Source: Bacillus subtilis
GTDB lineage: Bacteria > Bacillota > Bacilli > Bacillales > Bacillaceae_C
Assembly: GCF_008764245.1 (NCBI RefSeq)
Contig: NZ_VTQV01000043.1
Coordinates: 1-35,664, forward strand
Length of the DNA: 35,664 nt
Direction: 5' to 3'
The translations under genes and the position numbers were made by a program. A model generated the notes under the pieces. The model was not told where the DNA came from, did not search any database, and was given only the letters and a program-made list of their open reading frames with translations. Positions 8,808 through 17,385 of this stretch are shown here, piece by piece; within the stretch, counting starts at the first letter, position 1, and the number at the start of each line of letters is the position of its first letter.

Positions 8808-8916
8808 CGAGGAAGTCTTATGGAACGGACCACGAATGAAAAAACCTCCTTTTCACTCCATTATTCTATTAACAGTAGCCCAAAAATAAGCAAGAAACGA
8901 GATTTAAAAAGGGATA

Positions 8917-8961
8917 TTAAAAGAACGGACTCTGATCGAAATGGATCAAGAGTCCGTTCTT
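8917..8961 (-). terminator. Terminator of the DHA2 exporter gene
   Basis: A 17-18-bp stem with one bulged base (AAGAACGGACTCT on one arm, AGAGTCCGTTCTT on the other) ends in TTCTTTTAATA when read on the minus strand. It sits 2 bases beyond the exporter stop codon. Confidence 0.85.
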
Positions 8962-8963
8962 CA

Positions 8964-10448
8964 TTATCCTTCTTTTTGTGGTTCCAATGATGTTTCTTCT
9001 GGTTTTGCACGATATACGACTAATGCCAAAATAACGGCTACGATCGACATGGCAAACGCGATGAAATAGACAAGCTCTACCCCAGTCACCATCGCCTGTT
9101 TGATCGTTGCAGGATCTTTGGGATTTTGTGCATTTTGCAAAAAGTGAAGTTGTTTCGCATTCATAATGCTAATAAAAACCGAAACACCAATGGCGCCACC
9201 AACAGGTTGTAGGGTGGACATGACAGCTGTTCCATGTGGATATAGCCGTTTGGGTAGCTGATTCAGTCCATTTGTCTCTGCTGGCATCATGATGGCAGAA
9301 ACGGATAACATCAGCAAAATATAGCCAAGAATGACGACCCACAAAGGGGTGTCAGTCGACAATCGGCTCATCATAAACATCGTCCCACTTAGGACAACCG
9401 TAGCCGGAATCATCAACAGCCGGGGACCAAATTTATCAAAAAGAGCGCCCATAAACGGAGACATCACTCCATTTAAAATACTTCCAGGTAATAGAATCAA
9501 ACCGGCTGTGGCGGCTGTTAAAGCTAAGGGACCTTGCATATAGATCGGCAAAATAATCTCAGAAGCAAACATCGACATGATAATGATTAAGAACATGACA
9601 ACGGCATGGGTATACATAGGATATTTAAAAACTCGTAAATCCATAACAGGTTCTTCTAATTTTAATTGTCGCCATGAAAAAAGAATGATGCCGACGATTC
9701 CCACGATAATGCAGGTATAGACAATAGGAGTGAAAAATCCTGCTTCACTTTCTCCTGCTGCACTGAAACCATAAATAATCGCCCCAAAGCCAATCGTTGA
9801 AAAAATAATGGAGGGGAAATCTATTTTAGGTTTGGTTACCTCTGAGACATTGATCAAGAATTTATAAGCAAAGGCAATCGAAAAAAGCGCAAATGGCAGA
9901 ACCGTGATAAATAAGTAACGCCAGCCTAAGTATTCAACAATTACGCCTGATAAAGTCGGCCCAATTGCAGGTGCAAACATCATCACAAGACCGATCAGAC
10001 CCATGATTTTTCCGCGCTTATGTGGTGGGTAGATCAATAAAAACACATTAAAAATAATTGGCATTAATAAGCCTGTTCCAACGGCTTGTGTTAATCGTCC
10101 GACTAATAAAATCGAGAAGTTTGGAGCGATGGCACTGATTGCTGTCCCAATCGTGAAAACGATCATAGTACCTAGAAACAATTGCCTTGTTGTAAACCAT
10201 TGTAACAATAAAGCAGAGACAGGGATAACAACCCCCATCACTAGCATGAACCCTGTTGCCATCCACTGAACGGTTGGTAATGTGATCCCAAATTCCTTCA
10301 TCAACGTCGTCAGCGCAATATTTAATAATGTTTCATTCAAAATTGCAAAAAACGCACCAATGATTAAGGAAAGCATGATAGGCAATGTTTTCACACTGGG
10401 ATCATCGGCTAGGAATTCATACTTTTTTGATTGATTATTTTTTTCCAT
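8964..10448 (-). CDS. MFS multidrug exporter, DHA2 (14-TM, LmrB/EmrB/QacA) family
   Basis: A 494-residue membrane protein with about 14 hydrophobic segments. After TM1 comes NETLLNIALTTLMKEFGI, the DHA2 equivalent of motif D; TM5 carries the antiporter motif C pattern MFAPAIGPTLSGVIVEYLGWRYLF. It is likely a proton-driven efflux pump for drugs or other toxic compounds. The start has an AAGGAG site 7 bases upstream. An 18-bp imperfect palindrome 30 bases upstream could be a repressor operator, but no TetR or MarR gene lies next to it in this window. Confidence 0.9.
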   Translation of the reverse strand: MEKNNQSKKYEFLADDPSVKTLPIMLSLIIGAFFAILNETLLNIALTTLMKEFGITLPTVQWMATGFMLVMGVVIPVSALLLQWFTTRQLFLGTMIVFTIGTAISAIAPNFSILLVGRLTQAVGTGLLMPIIFNVFLLIYPPHKRGKIMGLIGLVMMFAPAIGPTLSGVIVEYLGWRYLFITVLPFALFSIAFAYKFLINVSEVTKPKIDFPSIIFSTIGFGAIIYGFSAAGESEAGFFTPIVYTCIIVGIVGIILFSWRQLKLEEPVMDLRVFKYPMYTHAVVMFLIIIMSMFASEIILPIYMQGPLALTAATAGLILLPGSILNGVMSPFMGALFDKFGPRLLMIPATVVLSGTMFMMSRLSTDTPLWVVILGYILLMLSVSAIMMPAETNGLNQLPKRLYPHGTAVMSTLQPVGGAIGVSVFISIMNAKQLHFLQNAQNPKDPATIKQAMVTGVELVYFIAFAMSIVAVILALVVYRAKPEETSLEPQKEG

Positions 10449-10477
10449 TAAAAAACTCCTTCAGTCGTATTTTTTAA

Positions 10478-10495
10478 GAACAAACGCTTGTGTTC
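10478..10495. promoter_or_regulatory. Imperfect palindrome upstream of the exporter gene (possible operator)
   Basis: GAACAAACGCTTGTGTTC is an 18-bp near-palindrome (GAACA...TGTTC outer arms, GC at the centre) located 30 bases before the exporter start. Its size and position fit a TetR-type operator. No clear sigma-A hexamers could be matched around it. Confidence 0.4.
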
Positions 10496-10498
10496 AGA

Positions 10499-11039
10499 AG
10501 TAGACGGAAGGAGTGTATATGCATGAAATTTCATAATCGTTTGGCAAGAAATAAACGAAAAGTTTCCCCTTTATTCATTTTTTAGTAGACAAACTCATTC
10601 CGAATCCTCTACACAAGTAGAGTTCCTTTCTATTCAATTAGGCTAAGGAAAATCGGAATAATAAGAATGTCATTTAAGAAACCTCCGTAAAAAATAGTAG
10701 GCTAATCATAGCAGATCCCTTTAGAAATAGCAAGAATTTTTTTGCGTGAAGAAACGATCATATGTTTAAAAGGTAGGATACAGGATAAAAACACCCTGGT
10801 AGTTTTTTGAAACAAAATAGCTTATTGCTTCGTATATAAAAGATACAGAAAAGTTGTTAATAAGTTTATCCCCGATCATAATCCCAGATACTTATTGCTA
10901 AAAACCATTTCACCGACATCTATTAAATTTAATCCTCTCTCTTATACGAATCATAGGCTTAAAAATAGAACTAGGCTTAGACCTTGTATAACGAATTTCC
11001 GAATGAATCAATCTTTTAAAAAGAAGTGGGGGTAATTTT
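10499..11039. other. 541-base intergenic stretch, mostly without recognisable features
   Basis: This lies between the leftward exporter gene and the small Spo0E-like gene. It contains a possible 20-codon micro-ORF at 10523-10585 (MKFHNRLARNKRKVSPLFIF) preceded by GGAAGGAG, a short hairpin CTCTAC-acaa-GTAGAG at 10607-10622, and a sigma-A-like pair TTGTTA (10854) and CATAAT (10877) with 17-bp spacing. None of these is well supported, and no longer gene is seen. Confidence 0.3.
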
Positions 11040-11201
11040 ATCAATAAATTAAATGAAGAGATAGAAATATTAAGAAGAAAGATGTATAAAAAATATGAAA
11101 GTGACCCGCGTGATCCAGAGATTTTATTGATTTCTCAAACGCTGGACAAGCTTTTAAATGTATTACAATCAAGACGAAATAAGAACGATCAATCCCTCTA
11201 A
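11040..11201 (+). CDS. Spo0E-family aspartyl-phosphate phosphatase, non-standard start
   Basis: A 53-codon frame encodes a small two-helix protein. The family signature SQxLDxLLN is present as SQTLDKLLN (residues 32-40), after a first helix NKLNEEIEILRRKMY, so this is very likely a Spo0E-like phosphatase that acts on phosphorylated Spo0A or a relative. The expected start position, 6 bases after a GGGGGT site, is ATC rather than ATG, GTG or TTG. Either initiation uses ATC, the start was lost by mutation, or translation begins at the internal ATG at 11082, which would remove most of helix 1. Its size and context suggest a stand-alone sporulation regulator. Confidence 0.65.
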   Translation: MNKLNEEIEILRRKMYKKYESDPRDPEILLISQTLDKLLNVLQSRRNKNDQSL

Positions 11202-11314
11202 ATGGCCGTGATGACCAACCGATGAATCAGAAAATTTTATTTGAAAAATGAAATATTTGGTAAAATAAATCGATGATTTATAGTAGAATATTAAGAAAGG
11301 AGGTAGATTTTTTT

Positions 11315-12496
11315 ATGAGGCGAAAGGTTTCGATTGTGTTAGTGGGGGCAAGTGGATATGGTCACATTTATTTACAGGAGCTTCTGCAAGAAGAAAATGA
11401 GCAAATGGTTTTAGCTGGAGTTGTTGATATTTCACCGGAAAGGTCGAAATACTATCAAGAATTGTTGGATAGGAAAATACCGATCTATGGGTCTTTAGAG
11501 AAGTTTTACGAAGAGAATAAAGCAGATCTGGCGATTATTTCCACACCGATTCATTTACATAAAGAACATTCTTGTTTGGCTATGAATCATGGAAGCGATG
11601 TCTTATGTGAGAAACCACTAACAACAAACCTGGAAGATATTAAAAAGATGAAGGAAACATCAGAAGCAACCGGGCGTTTTTTAGCTGTGGGGTTTAATTG
11701 GTCTTTCACGGATTCTGTCCAACAATTAAAAAAGCGGATCTTGGCAGGGGAATTTGGTCAAGCAAAAAGATTTAAAAGTCTTACATTATGGCCACGGAAT
11801 CTAGATTATTATAATCGTTCCGCTTGGGCGGGAAAAAGGGCAAGCCCTAGCGGTGAGATCATTCTTGATAGTATTGCTAGTAATGCTACTGCTCATCATT
11901 TACATCATATGCTTTATTTAGCTGGAAAAGCGATTGATCAAAGTGCTTCCCTAGCTGAGTTAACGGCGGAGCTTTATAGAGCTAATGAAATTGAAACGTT
12001 CGATACATGTGCTGTAAAGATAAAAACGCAGGAAAATATCGATATATTTTATTACGCATCTCATGCAGTGGAGGAATCAAAGGGGCCACGATATGTTTTA
12101 GAATTTGAAAAGGCTACCATTCGCTTTGATCAGAATGAGGACCCAAGTGATATTGTCGTGCAATGGGATGACGGGAAAAAGGAGCGTTATCCGGATCCTT
12201 CGCACACATTAGAGAAACTAAAGGTATGTGTACAAGCGATTTTAAGGGAAGACCATGACATTTTATGTGGGATTCAGGCATCTACTCCACATGCTAAAGC
12301 GATTCAAGCGATGCATCAATCTGTTCCGGAGATTCCCGAATTTCCTCCAGCCTTAGTGCAATACAATGAAAAAGAGAAACGTGTATCAGTTGAAGGGCTA
12401 GCCGAAACTTTAATAGAGTGTTACGAAAAATGGAGCTTACCAGCTGATTTGAATGTAAAATGGAGTCAACCAGGCAAGAATGTGCAAGTAGAATAG
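11315..12496 (+). CDS. Gfo/Idh/MocA-family oxidoreductase
   Basis: A 393-residue predicted NAD(P)-dependent sugar or cyclitol dehydrogenase. The N-terminal Rossmann fold starts with SIVLVGASGYGHIY, and the family motif CEKPL (Lys of the EKP motif) is in SDVLCEKPLTTNLEDI near residue 105. The C-terminal alpha/beta domain has GEIILDSIASNATAHHLHHML, where the His residues sit where the family has catalytic residues. The start at 11315 follows AAAGGAGGT; an upstream in-frame ATG at 11273 precedes that site and is not used. It stands alone and the substrate cannot be predicted. Confidence 0.88.
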   Translation: MRRKVSIVLVGASGYGHIYLQELLQEENEQMVLAGVVDISPERSKYYQELLDRKIPIYGSLEKFYEENKADLAIISTPIHLHKEHSCLAMNHGSDVLCEKPLTTNLEDIKKMKETSEATGRFLAVGFNWSFTDSVQQLKKRILAGEFGQAKRFKSLTLWPRNLDYYNRSAWAGKRASPSGEIILDSIASNATAHHLHHMLYLAGKAIDQSASLAELTAELYRANEIETFDTCAVKIKTQENIDIFYYASHAVEESKGPRYVLEFEKATIRFDQNEDPSDIVVQWDDGKKERYPDPSHTLEKLKVCVQAILREDHDILCGIQASTPHAKAIQAMHQSVPEIPEFPPALVQYNEKEKRVSVEGLAETLIECYEKWSLPADLNVKWSQPGKNVQVE

Positions 12497-12542
12497 TAGA
12501 GAAAGGCACAATACCGTTTTTTAATATAGAATTTCGCTAATG

Positions 12543-12595
12543 CCAGATCTAGCCCAACGCCTTGCAAACTTTCGGTGGTTCGCCGTTACGTTAAG
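12543..12595 (+). repeat. Diverged partial copy of the dispersed intergenic repeat
   Basis: The stretch with CCAGATCTAGC and GCAAACTTTCGGTG aligns with CCAGCTCCAGC and GCAAACTTTCGGTG of the full-length copy at 14484-14704, including the following TACG and TAAG. It is degenerate and lacks the outer parts of the element. Confidence 0.55.
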
Positions 12596-12659
12596 GGTGG
12601 AGAGGGAGAAAAAGCGAAAGGGCGCATTCTATCACCGTCACGTTAATAGGGGAGAAGAA

Positions 12660-12686
12660 GAAAAAGCGCAGGTGCGCTTTTTCTCC
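12660..12686. terminator. Bidirectional terminator between convergent genes
   Basis: GAAAAAGCGCA and TGCGCTTTTTC form an 11-bp stem with a two-base centre, A-rich on the left and T-rich on the right. It can end both the oxidoreductase transcript and the leftward aldo/keto reductase transcript, whose stop codon it touches. Confidence 0.75.
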
Positions 12687-13528
12687 TAGTTTTCTTCATA
12701 GAAGGCAGGATCTTGCCCGTTCAATCTCCCATCCGCTTGAGTTAATGTAGCGATTTGTTTCATTTCGTCTTCTTCAAGAGCAAAATCAAAAATAGAGATG
12801 TTTTCTAATTGTCTGCTTGGAGAAGCGGATTTGGGTATGGGAATCGTTCCGAGTTGATAATGCCACCGTAAAATTACCTGCGAAATCGTTTTATGATGAT
12901 GATCTGCAATTTTTTGTAAGAGTGGATTGTCCATAATGTCTCTTACACGTGCCAAAGGACTCCATGATTCTGTTTGAATGCCTTCTTCTTGATGCCAAAC
13001 TCTCTGTTGTTCCTGATTGAAAAATGGATGTAATTCAATTTGGTTGATAGAAGGCTTTACACCTGTTTCCTTTTTTAAACGTTCGATATGATCGGGTAAG
13101 AAATTAGAGACCCCAATTGAACGGATAAGCCCCCATTTTTGCGCGTCAATCAAGGCCTGCCACGCTTCTACGTACTGATTCTTTTGTGGATTCGGCCAGT
13201 GAATTAAGTACAAATCATAATAATCCAATTGAGCACGATATAAGGATTCTTGAATAGCTTTCACGGCAGTATCATAGGTATGATAGCGACCCGGCAGCTT
13301 GGAGGTAATACGCAAATCTTCTCTTAAAATCGAGCTACGCCGAACAGCTTCTCCCACAGTTCCTTCATTTTCATAATTGTACGCGCTATCAATCAGGCGA
13401 TAGCCAATCTCGATCGCACTCTGGATCGCACGAACCCCCTCGCTACCTTTAAGGCCATATGTACCAAAACCAATAACTGGCAATGTTAGCCCATCATGAA
13501 GAGTTAACTCTGGAATAGGTTGATTCAT
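12686..13528 (-). CDS. Aldo/keto reductase
   Basis: A 280-residue NADPH-dependent carbonyl reductase. The AKR tetrad is visible: Asp and Tyr in IDSAYNYENEGTVG, Lys in RITSKLPG and His in YLIHWPNP. The cofactor-binding end has IPIPKSASPSRQLENISIFDF. Length and motifs fit the AKR5-like group that includes B. subtilis YtbE and YvgN. The start at 13528 has AAAGGAG 8 bases upstream; a start six codons earlier lies before that site. It is monocistronic. Confidence 0.9.
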   Translation of the reverse strand: MNQPIPELTLHDGLTLPVIGFGTYGLKGSEGVRAIQSAIEIGYRLIDSAYNYENEGTVGEAVRRSSILREDLRITSKLPGRYHTYDTAVKAIQESLYRAQLDYYDLYLIHWPNPQKNQYVEAWQALIDAQKWGLIRSIGVSNFLPDHIERLKKETGVKPSINQIELHPFFNQEQQRVWHQEEGIQTESWSPLARVRDIMDNPLLQKIADHHHKTISQVILRWHYQLGTIPIPKSASPSRQLENISIFDFALEEDEMKQIATLTQADGRLNGQDPAFYEEN

Positions 13529-13684
13529 AGTAAACACTCCTTTCAAGATATTTTAAGAGTAACATAGATTGGAATTCATTTCACAAAATCAAACTCGGAA
13601 TAGATAAAGGTTCAGAGGGGGCTTACATCCCCCACTAATATCCTATTAATCTAATCCAATAAGCCTTTAATTGAACATCCTCTT

Positions 13685-14449
13685 TTAAATTAGTTTAAAC
13701 CCACTAAATAAAATCATCAGCGCCATAATTGCTCTTAAAGGTTTTACGGGCAATTTGGACGATAAGGTGCTTCCTAGAATAACACCAGGAATCGAGCCAA
13801 ATAAAAGATTGAATGTTAAAAGGTAATCGACATTTCCAATTCCGGCGTGCATGATGCCAGCTGCGGTGACTAATACGAATGCATGGGCAATATCGGTTCC
13901 GACCAATTCCGAAGTCTTTAACTTATATAAATAAAGCATCACTAAGGCGAACAATGAACCTGCCCCTATGGATGTCAATCCGACCATAAAACCTAATATG
14001 GCGCCAATGATAATGGTTAAGGTCTTTTTTTCATGTAAAGGCTTCATTTGTAGACGATTCAATTCAAATTTTCCTTTTCCGAAAGTTTTAAATAACGTCG
14101 TCAAGGCGACTAAAATTAACACATACCCTAATGCATGTTTCACCACTTCCTCTTGATTGTTAAAAAAAGAATCAAATAAGTGGAGGGTTCCTACTGCACA
14201 AATCGCACTTGGGATACTTCCGATCGCAAGGTATTTCACTAATGTAAAATTGATCGTCTTTTGTCTCCAATGCTGAAAAGAACCAAAAAGTTTAGTGATG
14301 GAATTGTATACCAAATCCGTACCTACAGCAATAGATGGACTGATCCCTAATAATACTAGAATGGGTGTTAACAATGCGGCACCCCCGACACCCGTTAATC
14401 CGACCATAAAACCAATCAAGAGCCCCATTATAATGATTCCAACACTCAC
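13685..14449 (-). CDS. TSUP (TauE/SafE) family membrane protein, possible sulfite or sulfonate exporter
   Basis: About 254 residues with seven to eight hydrophobic segments and two homologous halves, each carrying the family loop: GFMVGLTGVGGAALLTPILVLL near the N-terminus and GFMVGLTSIGAGSLFALVMLYLYKL in the middle. The start is taken as GTG at 14449, 10 bases after GGAG; GTG at 14458 is only 3 bases after the same site. TSUP proteins move sulfite, sulfoacetate or related anions in several bacteria. Its place beside sulfate reduction and sulfolactate genes makes a sulfite or sulfolactate export role plausible, but this is inferred from context only. Confidence 0.85.
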   Translation of the reverse strand: MSVGIIIMGLLIGFMVGLTGVGGAALLTPILVLLGISPSIAVGTDLVYNSITKLFGSFQHWRQKTINFTLVKYLAIGSIPSAICAVGTLHLFDSFFNNQEEVVKHALGYVLILVALTTLFKTFGKGKFELNRLQMKPLHEKKTLTIIIGAILGFMVGLTSIGAGSLFALVMLYLYKLKTSELVGTDIAHAFVLVTAAGIMHAGIGNVDYLLTFNLLFGSIPGVILGSTLSSKLPVKPLRAIMALMILFSGFKLI

Positions 14450-14483
14450 TGGGCACACACTCCAAACTTGCTAAATTTTTAGG

Positions 14484-14704
14484 CCTGCAGGACACAGACC
14501 ACAAAGGCGTGGCGGCTGTTATCGCGAATTTAGCCTTTGATCCTTGCTTAGGAATTTATAAAATCCTAGCTTGGATAAGTTGCTTATGTCGCGGTTGACA
14601 TCCAGCTCCAGCGCCCAGCGACTAGCAAACTTTCGGTGCCTTCCTACGATAAGTCAGGCCCCTAAAAAGTTTGTACGTCGCTAAACGGGCGCTTGCGCTT
14701 TTGT
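14484..14704 (+). repeat. Dispersed intergenic repeat, fullest copy in the window
   Basis: About 220 bases of non-coding DNA between the TSUP gene and the next gene. Segments recur elsewhere in the window: 14500-14543 matches the reverse strand of 30636-30679 (5 differences in 44); 14544-14604 matches 35602-35664 almost exactly; 14600-14619 matches 30733-30752; 14666-14702 matches 18713-18745. It contains the imperfect palindrome TAGGAATTT-AT-AAAATCCTA and ends in CGGGCGCTTGCGCTTTT. No gene or transposase is inside it. Confidence 0.8.
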
Positions 14705-14747
14705 TCCTAAAATTTTATGTTATGATGATTAGCCTTGTTACTTAATA

Positions 14748-14786
14748 TAAAAAAGGGACAGACCCCTAAAAAGGTGTCTATCCCTT
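14748..14786 (-). terminator. Terminator of the 93-aa protein gene
   Basis: On the minus strand AAGGGATAGACACC pairs with GGTCTGTCCCTT (one mismatch and a wobble) around a short loop and is followed by TTTTTATATT. It ends the leftward MFS plus small protein transcript. Confidence 0.85.
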
Positions 14787-14803
14787 GAGAATTTCTTTCT
14801 TCT

Positions 14804-15085
14804 TCATTGTTCTTCTTCTTGATTGATATTTATTTTTTTACATCCAACATATAAGCAAGAGAAAATGTCTAGGTCAGATTTTGACTTGGCTAACCCTTTT
14901 AAATAAGGGGTGACCAGGTCTTTAAAGTCCTCTCCCACCCCTTCTTCCTCCAAAATTCCATAGACATAAAGCTTTTTTTCATCGAATAACAGCGCTACAT
15001 TCCCAACTGCTTTATTTGAAGAATCCACTACGTTTAACACTTGAAATTCGGGTGTGATGGCTTCAGGCGAGAAATAAATCTCCAA
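14804..15085 (-). CDS. Uncharacterised 93-residue protein
   Basis: A small soluble acidic protein without signal peptide or membrane segment; I do not recognise the family. It has alternating beta-like segments (FQVLNVVDSS, VGNVALLFDEKKLYVYGILEE), a helix-like part and two cysteines near the end (Cys77 and Cys82, in SCLYVGC). The start is TTG at 15085, supported by AAAGGAG that overlaps the stop codon of the MFS gene upstream, so the two genes form one transcriptional unit. The link to a carrier in a sulfur locus suggests an accessory role, but no function can be assigned. Confidence 0.7.
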   Translation of the reverse strand: MEIYFSPEAITPEFQVLNVVDSSNKAVGNVALLFDEKKLYVYGILEEEGVGEDFKDLVTPYLKGLAKSKSDLDIFSCLYVGCKKININQEEEQ

Positions 15086-15099
15086 CTCTTTCCACTCCT

Positions 15100-16344
15100 T
15101 TAGGTAAACTGTAATTTATCAAATAGCGTGTCATGATCATCTGTTGGTTCTTTTTTAGGAACATGGATAAGAACAAGACAGAGTAAACTCACAAACAGAG
15201 TTAAACCGGCTGTTGTTAGGAACATTCCTGTTCGGGACCATTCCATTAAAGCGCTAAAAATAGGCGGTCCGATCGCAACACCTAGAAATCGGACAGATCC
15301 ATATAAGGATGTAACAAATCCTCTCCGGGCAGAAGGGACTGAGCCTGTAATAAAACTATTGATACAGGGAAGGGCAAGTCCAGTACCAATACTGCTGACA
15401 CTAAGGACCGCAAAAAAGGGTACGAGATTTCTAAAGAAAACGAGTGATGCAAAAGAAATGGTCATGAACAATAGCCCGAGAATAATCAATGTTTTCATCA
15501 GTCTCATCCTTTTTCCTATTTTACTTCCGGTGATATAAGAGGTAATCGTCATAATCAAAAGAGGAATGGCTAATATGCTTCCTTTCAGAACACCGTCAAT
15601 GTCGTAATCTTTTTCAAGGATGTCTGAAATATAAAAGAGAATGCCAAATAAAGTAAATAAACAAACAGCACCTGTTAAATAAGTTGCAAATAACCAACGT
15701 CCCTCTGTTTTAAAAACGGAAACGAGCCCCTTCATGTATTGGCCGATGGGCGGAGGTTCCTGATTGGCCTTTTTTTCCTTTACAAAAAATACCGTTAACA
15801 AAATGGAAATAAGGCAAAAAATAGGAAAGGCAAAAAAAGCTGCATACCAGAAGAGAATGGCTAGAAGGGAACCGAGAATCGGGCTAATGACCTTTCCGAA
15901 ACCATTTGAGGCTTCCACTAAACCTAAAACCCGGCTCTGTTCGCCCCCTTTAAACAGATCCCCTGCTAATGCCATCGCAATTGGTGCCGTCCCAGCTGCT
16001 CCAATTCCTTGTAAAACCCTTCCAGCCATAATCCAAGTATAAGCATTGGAAAACCAACCTGCTGCAACACCGGCTAAAAGTCCCCCACTCCCGTATAAAA
16101 TAAGCGCAGGGATGATAATGGCTTTTCGGGAAAAACGATCTGATAAATATCCCAGAATCGGAATGGATATCGCGGCTGCAATGGAAAAGACGGAGATGAC
16201 TAAACTGATCTTAAATTGGGAAACATCCAGCTCTGTTTTCATTTTCGGAAGAATCGGAATCAGCATGGAATTACCTAGAACAAGAATCAGCGGGATTGAA
16301 CCGATTGCGAAGATGGTTAATCCTTTATTTTTTTGTTTTTGCAA
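15100..16344 (-). CDS. MFS transporter, YitG-like
   Basis: A 414-residue carrier with about 12 membrane segments. Motif A is [15 protein letters not shown] between TM2 and TM3, and [18 protein letters not shown] (motif B) and [18 protein letters not shown] (motif C) follow, so it belongs to the DHA1-like drug/metabolite group. It is divergent from the phosphosulfolactate synthase gene. In B. subtilis the yitA-yitE sulfolactate genes are also near an MFS gene, yitG, so this may be its counterpart and could export a sulfur compound or another metabolite. Orthology was not tested. Confidence 0.85.
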   Translation of the reverse strand: MQKQKNKGLTIFAIGSIPLILVLGNSMLIPILPKMKTELDVSQFKISLVISVFSIAAAISIPILGYLSDRFSRKAIIIPALILYGSGGLLAGVAAGWFSNAYTWIMAGRVLQGIGAAGTAPIAMALAGDLFKGGEQSRVLGLVEASNGFGKVISPILGSLLAILFWYAAFFAFPIFCLISILLTVFFVKEKKANQEPPPIGQYMKGLVSVFKTEGRWLFATYLTGAVCLFTLFGILFYISDILEKDYDIDGVLKGSILAIPLLIMTITSYITGSKIGKRMRLMKTLIILGLLFMTISFASLVFFRNLVPFFAVLSVSSIGTGLALPCINSFITGSVPSARRGFVTSLYGSVRFLGVAIGPPIFSALMEWSRTGMFLTTAGLTLFVSLLCLVLIHVPKKEPTDDHDTLFDKLQFT

Positions 16345-16460
16345 TGATCAAACACCCCTAACAATGGAATAAGGTCTTTTTATCCCGGATCAACTGACAG
16401 TAAGACCCCAATTTCAAGAATAAGTTTCCTTTATTGTTTGTAGTGAAGTTCAGTTTATAC

Positions 16461-16531
16461 TAGGCAATTGCCTAATTTCCCGGGAAGGGTAGATTATTTA
16501 CACATTCGCCTAATGTTTGAATAATCTATCC
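16461..16531. promoter_or_regulatory. Two inverted repeats in the divergent MFS / sulfolactate promoter region
   Basis: TAGGCAATTGCCTA (16461-16474) is a perfect 14-bp palindrome. Just beyond it, GGGTAGATTATT (16487-16498) and AATAATCTATCC (16520-16531) form a 12-bp inverted repeat with one mismatch and a 21-base spacer. Neither has a T-run. They lie between two divergent genes, where a regulator could control both. A sigma-A-like TATGAT occurs downstream at about 16570, with TTTAAA 16 bases before it. Confidence 0.45.
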
Positions 16532-16614
16532 ATGTACCTATCATTGGTTTAAATCTGTTCAAAGGGGCTTATGATTCGCTCGAAATAAAACGAAAAAATA
16601 GAGGAGGCGTCCCG

Positions 16615-17385
16615 ATGAATTTTTTAACATTACCTGAAAGGACATCAGGTAGAAGAACATATGGTTTAACCTCGGTCATTGACCTGGGAACACCGATAAG
16701 AGAATTAGAAAATATCCTATCCGATTACAGCCATATCATTGATATCGCCAAATTGGGAGTTGGCTCAGCTTACGTAACACCGAACATTAAGAAAAAGATA
16801 GAAGTGTATAAGGAATATGGTGTAAAGCCATATTTAGGAGGAACTTTATTTGAAAAATGCTATTACCAAAATAAAATTCCGGAATATCGAACCTATTTAC
16901 AGGATTTAGGGATTGAATGGGTGGAAGTTTCAAATGGGACCTTAGATATTCCCCTCGATGAACGTCTGACGGCTATTTCTCAACTTAAAAGGGACTTCCA
17001 CGTCATTGCTGAAGTCGGTTCAAAGGATAGCGATAAGGAAATGCCGATTTCCGAATGGAAGGAAGAAATCAAGGTCCTCCTTGAAGCAGGATGTGAGTAT
17101 GTCATTACAGAAGGAAGAGATTCAGGTTCCGTTGGGATCTATGAAAAAAACGGTAATATAAAATCAGATTTGGTGCATGAAGTCATGAAAGATGTCGATG
17201 AACAGAAAATCATTTTTGAAGCACCTACTCCCAAACAGCAAATGTATTTTATTAAAGAAATGGGCCCGAACGTTAATTTAGGAAATGTCAAGCTAAACGA
17301 TGTATTAGTTTTAGAAGCACAGCGCTGCGGTCTTAGAAGCGAAACGTTTTATTTAGGAGAACGCGAATGCAGGCTACTTTTATAA
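16615..17385 (+). CDS. Phosphosulfolactate synthase (ComA/YitD family)
   Basis: A 256-residue (beta/alpha)8-barrel protein. In the ComA family the enzyme adds sulfite to phosphoenolpyruvate, giving (2R)-phospho-3-sulfolactate. Family stretches that I recognise are GLTSVIDLGTPIRELENILSDYSHIIDIAKLGVGS, KPYLGGTLFEKCY and WVEVSNGTLDI, and the late segment IIFEAPTPKQQMYFIKEMGPNVNLGNV. The start has GAGGAGG 7 bases upstream. The gene overlaps the next one by 19 bases and heads a run that makes sulfite from sulfate, as in the B. subtilis yitA-yitD genes, which are linked to the sulfolactate of spores. Confidence 0.9.
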   Translation: MNFLTLPERTSGRRTYGLTSVIDLGTPIRELENILSDYSHIIDIAKLGVGSAYVTPNIKKKIEVYKEYGVKPYLGGTLFEKCYYQNKIPEYRTYLQDLGIEWVEVSNGTLDIPLDERLTAISQLKRDFHVIAEVGSKDSDKEMPISEWKEEIKVLLEAGCEYVITEGRDSGSVGIYEKNGNIKSDLVHEVMKDVDEQKIIFEAPTPKQQMYFIKEMGPNVNLGNVKLNDVLVLEAQRCGLRSETFYLGERECRLLL

